NCBI RefSeq assembly: GCF_900496995.4
Contig: NC_044009.1
Span: forward strand, 8,278,001-8,342,000
Direction of reading: 5' to 3'
Source: Aquila chrysaetos chrysaetos
Taxonomy: Eukaryota > Chordata > Aves > Accipitriformes > Accipitridae
DNA length: 64,000 nt
In this document: one piece after another, positions 24,117 through 40,700 of the stretch
How positions within the stretch are numbered: position 1 is the stretch's first letter
Layout: every line of letters begins with the position of its first letter
Notes under the pieces: model-generated
Database searches by the model: none
The model's input: only the letters and a program-made list of their open reading frames with translations
Told to the model about the DNA's origin: nothing
Position numbers and translations under genes: made by a program

Positions 24117-25809
24117 AGAGGGGCCAGACCTGGGTTCAATTTTAGGGAAAATAAGATAAAAGAGAGCAAAACCCACGGGCGCACTGGCAGCTCCCGCAGC
24201 CACACTGCCCTTCGGCCTCAACCCGCCTCCCTCCTCACCCTCCCGGAAAGGGAGAAGGAACGAGCGTGCCTGTACCACGTCACAGCAATAAATGGTCTCA
24301 TGCCTGGGACAACACAGGGTAAAGGGTCCCAGCAAAGCAGCAGCCGAAATCTCCCATTTTCATGTCTCTGTGGCCAAACCCCACCCTTTTGTAAGCATCT
24401 TAACCCCCTTTATTTCTTATTGCCCCCATCTGGGATTAAACTTCCTGCAGGCAGCAGGAAAAACCCACTCTTCCCCTTAAAAATGGGGTTGCAATGAATC
24501 TGCTTTTGCAAACCCTTTTTTGGAGTGTTTCTAGGTCCCCTAGCTCCCCATTGCCCCGCTAATCACTTCCAGCTCAAGGCATCCCCCCTTTATTTTTGCA
24601 GATGGGGAAACCAAGGCACAATGTTACAAATCACCACATCCCCGTCACCGAAACGGCCCCCGAGCATCGCCTGGCGGTGCAGGCAGGATGTGCCTGACCC
24701 CGATAAACCCCGCTCGGGAAGGAAAAGGACTGTTTATTCAGCTTCCCAACGGGAAAAGCAGCCGGGGCAAAGCTTCCCCTTCCCAAACGGGATGGTTTGG
24801 AGGAAGGGGGAACCCCGAGGCTTTAGCCGGGGTGCCGCGCCAGTGAAGCAGGATTCATCCTCAAGATTAATCGGCAGCCTGAAAAATACCTGTGTGACGA
24901 GTTGCCCGGTCTCATGCCCTGGTGCGGGGTGGCTCTGCTCCCCCAAAATCCCGCTCAAAGACATCAATGCATCCTTTCAGGGGCAGCTGGTCCCCCCGTG
25001 GTTGGGGAAAAGCTTCAGGACATGCACGCTGGTGATTTCAGCCTCTGACTCAAGCAGGGGAAGGGATTAAATAGGAAAAAACCCTGAGTGGATTCGCTCC
25101 CTCCCTCCCCGCCGGCAAAACCCCAAACGGGCTCCAGCGCTGCCAGCCTTTGCCCGGCTGCTCAAATCCTCGCCCGCGGGAGCTGCTGGTTTTCCTCCTC
25201 CCCGGCTGAGCTGCAGAAAATAGGTGGTGGTGGTGGGGAGTAATAATCATAAAAAAACAACCCGAAAAAGGAAAAAAAAAAAAAAATCTCCAGGGCTAAT
25301 AGGAACCATGTGCTCATCGCATTCCTCTTTGTGCCGGGGCTGACGGGATCCCAGCGGCCCCATCACGGCACCCCCCGGTTCCCCCCCCCCCAAGCCGGGG
25401 GCCATTCAGGTGGTTAAGGCTTGTGGGGTGCATTAATGGGGTTCGCCCCCCCCCCTTTTTTTTGGGGGGTGTCTGGCCCCCCCATGTAGCTCCATCCTGT
25501 TTTGGGATGGCCGAGGCCACGTTGGGAAGGGCCCCCCGGTTTCCCACAAGCATCACCCCAAAATCTCCTGGGGTGGGAGCCCAGGTGGGACCAACAGGGA
25601 TAGGGCCACTTATGGGGCACCCCCACATGCGCCCCAAAACTGGGATGGGGCATTGCCCTCCTACAACTGTCCCCCAACTCTGTTCCCTGCGCTGGGGACC
25701 TCTTGGAGAGCGCTTTGAGGATGCCCGAGGGAGAAGGGACGGGATGGGGGGACACAGCCCTTGGAGTCCCCTTGTCCCTTCCCTGAGTGTCCCTGCTGTC
25801 CCCTTGTCC
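24117..25809 (-). other. FBLIM1: FBLIM1 5' intron
   Basis: This lies between the splice acceptor of the first coding exon (exon begins at 24129) and the presumed 5' non-coding exon. No additional coding exon is recognisable. It contains an A-run at 25269-25286 and a C-run/T-run/G-run sequence at 25446-25470. A MIR-core-like word is near 24602. Confidence 0.65.
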
Positions 25810-26280
25810 CTTACCTGGGGGGTGGCCTTGGAGCCCCCCCCACAATCCCCTATCTCCCACCGGGTAGCCCCGCAGCCCACTGTCCCCTACCTGGGGGTGC
25901 CCTGTCCCCTATGTGGCGGTGTCCCCACCGTGTCCCCCCCAACCTGGGAGCCCCCCATCCCCTACCTGGGGTGTCCCCAATCCCCTACGTGGGGATGTCC
26001 CCCGCCCCACACCTGGGGGTGGCTCTTGGTCCCCTTGTCCCATCCCAGGACGGTTCTGCGGTCCTTATCGCATTACCTGGGGGTGGCCCCTGTCGCCTAC
26101 CTGGGGGTGGCCCCTGTCCCCTACCTGGGGGGGGGGGGGGGGGTGGTGTCCTACCTTGGGGGGTGTAGGTCCCCTACCGGGCGGGGGGTCGCCTGCCCGG
26201 GGTGAGGGGGGTCCTGCAACCCCGCTTGCCCCTCGAGGGGTGGCCCTGTCCCTGTCCCCGTCCCCGTCCCCTACCTGGGG
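25810..26280. repeat. FBLIM1: Minisatellite made of 5'-splice-site-like units in the FBLIM1 first intron
   Basis: About ten irregularly spaced copies (roughly 22-60 bp apart) share the plus-strand core TACCTGGGGGTGGC, which on the minus (transcript) strand is CCCCAGGTA, a consensus splice donor. Copies begin near 25812, 25888, 25941, 25962, 26009, 26073, 26098, 26121, 26150 and 26270. A long G run is embedded at about 26125-26142. The most upstream copy (26270-26280) would be the real donor of the presumed FBLIM1 non-coding exon. Confidence 0.8.
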
Positions 26281-26460
26281 AGCCGGTGCGGGTCCCTCCG
26301 TGCGCTCCGCGGGCGCGCCCTGCCCGGCGCGGCGGGGGCAGCGGGGAGGCAGAGCCACCCGGCATCACCGCCCCTTCCTCCCTCCTCCTCCTCCTCCTCC
26401 TCCTCCCTTCCTCCTCCCCCCTCCCTGCCCCACGGCCTCGGGTGGGGTGGAGGGCACATG
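26275..26460 (-). promoter_or_regulatory. FBLIM1: Presumed FBLIM1 CpG promoter and 5' non-coding exon
   Basis: This short CpG-rich patch contains GCGCGCC and GGCGCGGCGGGG words and a CCT/GGA tract (about 26381-26405). On the minus strand it is followed by a strong donor, CCCCAG/GTAGGG, near 26275. Since the first coding exon at 24129 starts with a splice acceptor, an upstream non-coding exon must exist, and this is the only CpG-rich candidate before TMEM82. Its start site is not resolved. Confidence 0.55.
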
Positions 26461-27060
26461 TTCTTAGGGTGCCCCATGCAACCCCCCTAGGATGCCCTGT
26501 ATGTTCTTAGGGTGCCCTATGCACCCTGGGGTGCCCCGTGGGCCCCTCTGACTGCCCCACGCACCCCAGGGTGCTCCATGGGACCTCAGGGTGCTTCATG
26601 GACCCAAAGGTGCCCCATACGGCCTCAGGGTGCCCTCTTAATCCTCTGGCTGCCACATGCATCCCGGGGTAACCCATGGCCCCTCGGGTCCCCCCATGTG
26701 CTCTGGGATGACCCGTGCTCCCACACCCCCCAGGTTACCCCGTGGACCCCTGTGATTGCCCCAGGCACCCTCTGGGTGCCCCATGTCCCCAGGGTTCCCC
26801 ATACAGCCCTGGATGGCCCCCAGCATCCCCAGGGTGCCCCATATACCACCCCATACACCCCCAGAATGCCTATGTGCCCCTCTACAGCCTCAGGTGGCCC
26901 CCTGAGCCCCCATACACACCCAGGATGCCCCATGTACCCCTATTAAAGCCCCGGGTGGCCCCCTGTGTCCCCATACACCCCCAGGATGCCCCACACTGCC
27001 TCCACATACCCCCTATCCTCCCATGTGTCCCCATACAGCCCCAGGATGGCCCATACTGCC
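26460..27060. repeat. Degenerate ~30-bp minisatellite between FBLIM1 and TMEM82
   Basis: About 18-20 diverged copies follow a plus-strand theme of CCCCAGGRTGCCCCATACAGCC. The plus strand is C-rich and the minus strand G-rich. Frames on both strands stay open through it because the unit rarely contains stops. I do not consider these coding. The same unit reappears inside TMEM82 intron 4. Confidence 0.85.
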
Positions 27061-27400
27061 CCAGCCCCTCTCCTGCTCCCCCCCCTCCAGGGGCTGCAGG
27101 TTCTTGCCCAGGCAAGCAGCCACCTCCGGGGCCTCCCTCCCTCCCCAAATTGCACCCCACCTGCGTAGGGCCTGTTGTCCCATGGCATGGCACAGCCAGT
27201 TGCAGCCAGTTGAGGAAACTGAGGCGCAGAGGCACTTCTCAACCAGATGGTCACCCCCTCCCTGCCTCAGTTTCCCTTCCTGGGGAGGAACTGCACCACC
27301 CACCTCTTCCAAAAAGCTGCACTGCAGCCATCTCCGAGTCCCTCTCCAGCACAACAGGACCCCATCTCGCTCTGCCCATGGATTTTGCTGAAAAAAAAAC

Positions 27401-27406
27401 TTTATT
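27401..27406 (-). terminator. TMEM82: TMEM82 polyadenylation signal
   Basis: TTTATT on the plus strand is AATAAA on the minus strand, 476 bases after the TMEM82 stop codon. It is the only canonical hexamer I found between that stop and the FBLIM1 5' region, so it probably ends the TMEM82 transcript. Confidence 0.7.
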
Positions 27407-27881
27407 TTCTGAGGTTTATAAGTCCCCAGAGGCCCCTGCGCTGTGACAGTGTAGCCCCGCAGCCACTGAGGACAGGGACATCTGCCAGCATCCCACATCC
27501 TCAGTGGGACCAGAGAGCAAACCCCTAGCACTGCCGCAGCATTGCGGGGTCCCCCCAAGAACCAGGGGCCATGTGAATGTCCCCCCAAACTCCCCCACCC
27601 TGTGGGATGGGGTTGAGCACCTTCCGGGAGCCCTTTTTCCTTTGTCCCCATGGGGGATCTGTCATGGGGAGAATTTGGGGGGTGCCTGCGTTTCGGGGAG
27701 CCAAGTGAAGCCACCCTGAGTTTCTGATGCCTGGTTATACCCCGCAGCTTATCAGGACGTCTCCTCTGATCTCGATCCCAACCGCCTATCCAGCCGAAAC
27801 TGCTGGCCAAAATCCTACAGGAGATGGAAGAAGAGAAGCAGAAAGGCCCCTCACTGTGGCCTCAGGGCTGCTGCCAGCTCC

Positions 27882-30637
<2,756 letters not shown>

Positions 30638-30938
30638 CTAGTAAATCATTGCCGGGGCAAGCAGGGGCAGGTGGAGCCCTGGCCAGAGGAACTGAGCTCC
30701 AGCTGCCCCATGGAGAGGAAAATTAGGGTGGGGAGAGGGATGCGGTGATGGGATTCACATGGTGGGGCTTGGGGACTACCAGCATCTTTAATCTCCCCCC
30801 ACCCCGGCACCGCCATTATCCTCTCCAGCCCAATGCATCACAGCATTTCAGGTCCTGGCTTTGCAGGGCACGAAGCTTTCCCCCCCCATTTATACCACCC
30901 CAAAGACCCTGAAACGACGCCAAAAATAGAAAAACCCC

Positions 30939-30944
30939 TTTATT
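30939..30944 (-). terminator. SLC25A34: SLC25A34 polyadenylation signal
   Basis: AATAAA on the minus strand lies only about 30 bases after the SLC25A34 stop codon (30974), implying a 3' UTR of roughly 50-60 bases and an intergenic gap of about 0.36 kb to the TMEM82 start codon. No other hexamer is nearer. Confidence 0.7.
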
Positions 30945-30945
30945 A

Positions 30946-34300
<3,355 letters not shown>

Positions 34301-34322
34301 AATCTTGAGTTACCAATGAATA

Positions 34323-34328
34323 TTTATT
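34323..34328 (-). terminator. PLEKHM2: PLEKHM2 polyadenylation signal
   Basis: AATAAA on the minus strand (plus-strand TTTATT) lies about 1.03 kb after the PLEKHM2 stop codon, giving a plausible 1-kb 3' UTR (about 34305-35354). No nearer canonical hexamer was noticed. Confidence 0.6.
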
Positions 34329-35354
34329 TGGGGAGGGGGAAAGGAAGCAGATGTATATACATATACATTCAGTCACGCACGTTTCCTCCCAGAAAAAGGC
34401 CCCGTGAACATATATTACATGAGAAGGTCTCCGGATTATTATTTAAAAGCTGGGGTTGTGCCCCAAAGGGCTCGCTGTAGAGGGCAAGTGGCGACGAGTC
34501 CTCGCTGGCCTCGGACGCAGTGAGCCGAGAAGATGGGGACACGGTCAGTGGCAGCTATGTGACAACGTCCCTTAGGACACCTGAAGAACATCGGACTCGA
34601 TCTCTTCTCTCCCCCAGCACATGGGGCCAGCGTCCAAACCTCAAACCAGCTTCCGAGATGTCCTAAAACCGTGCTGGGGTATTTAAGGCCAAATTTTTGG
34701 CCCCGGTCCTTCTTCCTTAGCCTCAAATCTCATCGACAGGCTGCAGGCTAGGGAATGGTTTTGTGATGTCCGGAGGCGCGTAGCCCTGGGAAACGCCAGG
34801 AGAAGGAGGAGGAGAAGCAGTGTCGTACTCGGTGATTGTATTAGCAAGGAGAAAACATGCACAGCAGCGATTTAGTGTTCCCATCTCGCCACCTCCGCGT
34901 CCCTACCCTGTTCTAAAATGAACAAGTCCTCAGTCCCGCTCCCTGCCACGACAGGGGGATGCTCATCCTCAGCGCACCCCGCTCCCACCCTCTCCCTCAC
35001 TACTAGTGGGATATTATTCCATGAAAGGCAAATTATTTTGCCCCGTGGCAGCTGGATGACGAGGAGGGCGCAGGCTCGCCTGCATGGCTGTGCAAGGGAA
35101 GCGGCTGAGCTTGGCATCGCCTCCAGCGTGGTGAAGCATCCGGTGGCTCCCCAAACGCGCTGGACGTCCCCGACTCGGTGGAGAGCATGGTGGGGGATGG
35201 GGTGCGGGGTCCACGCCCGCAGGCACGTTCCTTGGTGGGGACTGAGCGATGGCAGGAGGGTTTGGGGTGCCAGCTGGCTGCGGGGCAGCCAGATACGGGT
35301 CCTGTTCTCCAAAAATGGGCCCCCATCAGTCATCCTCCCCCCTCCCAGCTAGGG

Positions 35355-37712
35355 TTAACACCAGGGGTCCCGCTCCGCTCGCCCGCGGCAGAGGCTGTCG
35401 CTGCGCTGCCAGGCGCTGTCGATGAGGCTCTGAGCGTCTTCGCATTTCTTCTTGATGGCGGCGTCCAGAATGGCCTTGTGCAGGAGGTCGACCTGAAACA
35501 CATACACACACGTGTGGGGCAGTCCGGAGGGGAACGAACCACAGCCGCTTCTCCCCCTTGTTGTAAAACCACCTCAAAACCAGACGCGCAAATCGCCTGT
35601 GTCATAAATACAGGTGATGAAGGGGGATGGGGCTGACCCAGGTTCCTCCCCACTCCCCTCACCCACCCTGGATGCTCATGGCCAGCCTTGCCAGGGGACT
35701 CAAGCTCTGAATCCCACATCCCACAGTTATATGGACACAGAGGAGCTCCATCGCTCTCCTGCCCTTTGTGGGAAAATTGGGAAAAATTCACCCACGCCTT
35801 CCTTGGAGGGCCCCGTTCGCCTTTCCTGACCAGAGGAAAGGTGTGACACAGCCTTGCACGCTCACCTGGTAGATGTTCCTCCATGCGGTGTTCAGCGCCG
35901 AGAGGAACCTCTCCAGTTCTGTAGTGCAACTAAAATAGAGGACCCAGGGGGGCAGGAACTGCTTGCTGTCCTGAGCAAACTCCTAAACACCAAGAGAGAG
36001 GCCGGGCATTACCATTGCAGTCTTCATCCAGCCCCGGGCCGGCTGGTCCCGAAGCACCACGCTTACCAAGATACAGTATTCCTTGCCGGCCTCCGTGGAG
36101 ATGGCAGTGATGTCCGTCAGCTCCACGGTGCCCAGTGAGCGGAAGAAGCTTGTCTGGCAGTCCTCGTGGCAGGTGAAAGCCTTCTCGTCCGTCAGCACAA
36201 GGCAGCAAGGGACGCAAGGTGTAGGGGCGACACCCTGCGGGATCACCTGCATGGAGAGGGCAAGGGGGGGTTAAAATCTGGCATGAAGGAGCCCCATCCC
36301 CATGGGGTGCCCCACGGGGAAGCCCTCTTGGCCCAGGAGAAAACTGCCTGCTCCATCCCTGCCAGACATCCCCGCTCCCTTCGGCAGCTCTGTGCCGGCT
36401 GGGCTGTGCCCCACAGGGGCTCCAGGCGAAGGAGGGGGTCGATGCACCCATGCCTGGGGGGCCTGTCCCTGGCTCACCCCTTTGGAGACAGCCTGGCAGA
36501 AGTACTGCATCCAGTCCGCCATGTCTTCCTCGTTCTCGGCGCTCAGCTCCAGGGAGGGCCGGTCTGTCAGGATCACCTGGAAGGAGTGGGGCCGGTCGGT
36601 GGTGTTGGAGCGCCGGCATCCCCCACACTGCTCGCCGCTGGGAAAGAGGGGGGAGGATGGAGATCAGCGGGACAGACTGGCCAGCGCTAGCCTGAAAACA
36701 GCCTCCGTCTGCCCTCCCTGCACTGCATGTCACTCCTTTTCCCCACAAGCGCTTGTTCCCATCCGTGACATCCCTTGCAGTTGCTCCGAGGATGGCCTCC
36801 ATCTCTGTACACCATGGTAGAGCCGGAATTGAGCATGGAGGGTTTGTGGAGGTTGCCCAGCATGGCTCTTGGAGGGGTACGTCAGCCCTTCAGAGGCAAA
36901 TTCCCCATCAAAGGGTGGGCTTGGCATGCAAAAACCAGGAGGAAATGAGCCCATCCATGTCCAGCTACACGGATCAGAGCCAAAGCAAATAGGCATCTGT
37001 ACCCAGCCAGGAGCAAGCAGGGAGTCCTGCAGCATGGACTAAATCATGCTTTGCCCCGAAACACCTCCCTGAACATCCCAAGGAGCTCCTGATCCTCAGA
37101 TCCCCACCAAATCTGGGGGATCCTACCCATCCTACCGCATCCTACCAGCCACTTACCCCATGTTGATGGAGAGCAGAGGGGTGACGTCCGTGCGGTCTGG
37201 GTACTGGTACAAGATGCCATTGCTGCCATTTGGGAAGATGAAAGAGGTGGTAACTGGAGTCAGCTCGGCTCCAGCAACCACACAAACACCCTCTGCCTTC
37301 GGTCCGCACAAACAGCCACTCCTGCCCTGCCCTCCACCCACGCAGCCCCGTGGGGTTATGTTCCTGCTGCTGGGCAGCCACAACTGGTAGCTTTAGCCTC
37401 CCAGGTGACAAGATGGGTTCTCTCCATCTCCCAAGCATCTCTTGGGCAGCAAACTGGTCCCAGCACCTTCTCCGACGAGCCCTGGCTGACCCCAGTCCCG
37501 ACCCACAGCCCCATTGCCCACCTGAGCACCACAAAGCAGGTCTTCCACTGCTCCTTGCCCAGGTAGGAGGTCCCCGCCTTGTAGTGCAGGATGCCATCCT
37601 TGGTGATCGCGTTTTCGGTGGAGGTGTAGCTATTGTTGGTGGGTCCCAGCGCCTCGTCCATGGGGTCTTCCCAGTGAACGAGGCCATAGAAGCGCACAAC
37701 CACGTCGCAGGC
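35355..37712 (-). CDS. PLEKHM2: PLEKHM2 exons 15-20: PH domain and C-terminus
   Basis: The exons are 37712-37522, 37222-37157, 36637-36478, 36246-36067, 35982-35866 and 35492-35355. They encode residues 726-1008. The PH domain starts near ITKDGILHYKAG and ends with the helix DMADWMQYFCQAVSKG (about 762-862). The remaining exons encode the conserved tail with CVPCCLVLTDEKAFTCHEDC, IYQVDLLHKAILDAAIKKKC and SAWQRSDSLCRGRA, ending DPWC. The stop is TAA at 35357-35355. Phases at all six junctions are consistent. Confidence 0.96.
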
Positions 37713-40700
37713 CTGCAAGAATCAGGCAGAGTGGTCAAAGGGAGGGCGTCTCCCGTGAGCCTCCGCCACGTGTAGCGATGGCCGCGGTATCCAAACTCAC
37801 CTCGCACTTGGACTCCTGTGCCACGAACTTTGCGAGTGCCAGTTTCTCCATGGTGGCATCTGTGAGGATACTGGGGTACGGCGGCTCCCGGCACCCTTTG
37901 ATCATGGCTGACTTCAAGGAGACCAGGAAGAACCTGAGAGGGAGACAGAGATCTCTGATGAGGCTGGGGCAAACAGCCCCTCATCTCCCTCATGTGCTCT
38001 GATGCTGAAGGGGCTTCCCTTCAATGTGGGCCTCTGGTCTGGAAGACCAGAGGGTCTCAAAATCAACCTACAAACCAAAGGTGACGGGATTTGCTAAGTC
38101 TGAGCTCCAGGAAGGAGACGGTGAGACTGCGAGATGGACACCCATCCCAACACAGATCCCAGTATGACCATCCAGGCCCTAATGAGGTCACCTCCCTGAG
38201 CTGACAACACACAGAGACCCGGGACGTGCCTTGAAACTCAAGACCTTATCCCTACTCATCCCAAATGACACAAAGGACACGTAGTATGCATTGCTCAGAG
38301 CCCTGAGGCTGTCAGCCCGAGGGATGGGGTGACTGCTGTGTATATCCAGGGAAGATACTTTGGACTTATCCATGCTCAAGGCATTTCCAGCTGCCTGCAG
38401 GGTTTAGCCAGTGGCATCAGACCAAAGCCCAAACCCCCACTGGTGGCAGGACTTGGTTGTGAAGAGCTGTCACTGGAGTCTCTTGCACTCCCCAAGTCAC
38501 TCTGGGAGTCCAAGGTGCTGGCCAGAGGTCCCGCAACCCAGGAGGAAAGCGCCACGATTTGCCACCCAGTCCCTGCTTACTCGGTGAGAGCCACGTCCGC
38601 GGTGTCCAGCAGGAACTGTTTCCTCCGATTGGTGCACACCAGAGTCACCGTTTGCTGATCCAGCCCAACCTGTGCCACAGAGGGTAGTTAAGGAAGCTGG
38701 TAGTTAAGAAAACCAGGTGGGGGACGAGGGGTGGCGAAGCAGGGCTGAACCTGGCTTCTGGCCCGGGAAGAGAAGGTCAGCGGTCGCTCTGCTGCCCATG
38801 TGAAGATACAAGCAAGCTGGGCACCTGCAGAAGTGGCATTTGAGGGGGGGGTCACTTCTAACTCTCCTAGTCTCAAAGATTCAGTGGTCAAACCGCTCCC
38901 TGTGGACAGAGCGCCCCACAAAAACACCCCACCATGATGCTCCTGACACCCCTGCGGCTGGAGGGGTGAGGACCAACCCCCAAACTCACCTCCTACTCCT
39001 CCCAGGAGGGCTGACCTGACCCGGGCTGCACTCACCGAAATGTAGTCCAGCTCATTATAGGAAACTGCCTCCTCCACCATGTATGGCTTCTCCGCTGCCC
39101 CTGGGCACAGACACAAAGAGCCACATGAAGGGTGGCAAAGGACCTCAGCGCTGCCCAGATCCAGGCTGCTGCACAGCAGCAGCCACAGACCTGCAAACCA
39201 TGCTGTGTCCTAAGCAGCACGGAGCTGCGGGGCACGTGTCCCAGGGCTTCTTGGGGGACAAGTCAACCTGACCTCCCTACTGTGACTGCCACCTCTCCAG
39301 GGGACACAAGGGAACTGGGAAGAACTGGCAGTGAAGTTAGTGAGCTATGGTGCCCTGATTTATGGACAAGCCACTGATCAAGCAAGCCTCCCTCCCTGCA
39401 GCTAAGCTTAGAGGCTGTCGGGATGGGATACCTTTCCGGATCAGGTACACGTAGCAATCTGTCAGCAGGACATAGATCAGCTGCAGGTTCCCCTCCATGT
39501 GCCCGGTGCTCATTCGGATCATCTGTGTGGAGAGAAAAGAGCTCTCAGCCCGTGGCTGATGTGGGCACAGAGCTGGTCCTTCGTGGGAGATCGATGGTGA
39601 CCACCTTACCCTGAACAACTGCTCCTCATTCTCCCGAAAGACGTGGATCATCAGCAGGAGGAGATGGTTGTTATCCACCCTGTGAAGAGAGACGGTAAAG
39701 GATGGACATAGATGCGGGGCTGGGTGAGTGCAGGAAGGGCAATCCCCTTCCTTATTGAACTTGTCCATGATTTGGGCACCTGTTGGCCCCCCAAGACCTT
39801 CTCCTCCTGACCCCTTGTGCCTCATCTTCATCCTGGAAAAGGATGGTCTTTGCCCCCCAAACTGAGGACAAAGGAAAAAGTGCCGGCTTGAGCTCAAGAT
39901 GGTTTGGAAGGTGCTCTCCCTGCTGAGCAAACCCAGCCTCACCTGAACTCGGAGGGATGGGTCAGCTCCGAAGGGCTGCCCTGCCCTTCTTCCACACCAG
40001 AGTCCTCAGCGCTGCTTGGGGAAGGGCTGGGCTGCTCCTTCTTTGGCTCATGGAGAGCCTGGGGGTTGGCAGTTTCTGTCTGGTCAGTTTGGGGTTCATC
40101 ACTCGCCCCTCCAGACTCCTCTACTGCCCCAACTGCTTCTCCCTCTCTGCTTTCTTCTTCTTCAGGAGCCTCAGGGCTACCAGAAACATGTGGCGGTTGG
40201 CCAGGCCCTGGAGCGTCATGGTGGCCACCACCTGGTGCAGCAGTGTTTGGACTCTCGACGGTAAATCGGTAGAAGTCCATGGGGGCTGAAATCCCCTCAC
40301 TAAAGTCGCCAGAGGACGATCCATCTGGGGTCTCCCCTGGCGTGCCAGTCCGAAAGGACTGCCCAGGAGGCTCGAGGGGGGCGTTCCAGCCGCCGGGATC
40401 CAGCTGCCCGTTGAGTCTGTCCATCACCTTGCTCAGCGGCTGCCCCACACTCTCCATGGACGTGTCCTTCATCTCAGGGATGCGTAAAGCCAGCTGGCTG
40501 AGGGCGGAGCGCTCGCGACCCTCCTCCTGCCCGCCTGGGCTTGGTTCACCAGCCGGGGCAGCAAGACCATCGTCCCTCTGCGGGTCTTCTCTGTCGCTCA
40601 GCCCGTTCACGCCACTGTCTCCACTGGCCTGCTGGGTTTCAGGCACTATGGGCACAGGGGTGTTCACCGGCTCCTCGGGCTTCGCTTTCTTCTTCTTGCC

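Noticed and set aside
25423-27446. Proline/tryptophan-rich long frames over the FBLIM1-TMEM82 minisatellites
   Set aside because: Repeat-derived; similar frames are open on the opposite strand.
36166-36690. Plus-strand frames opposite PLEKHM2 exons 17-18 and similar antisense frames elsewhere
   Set aside because: They are shadows of real minus-strand exons.
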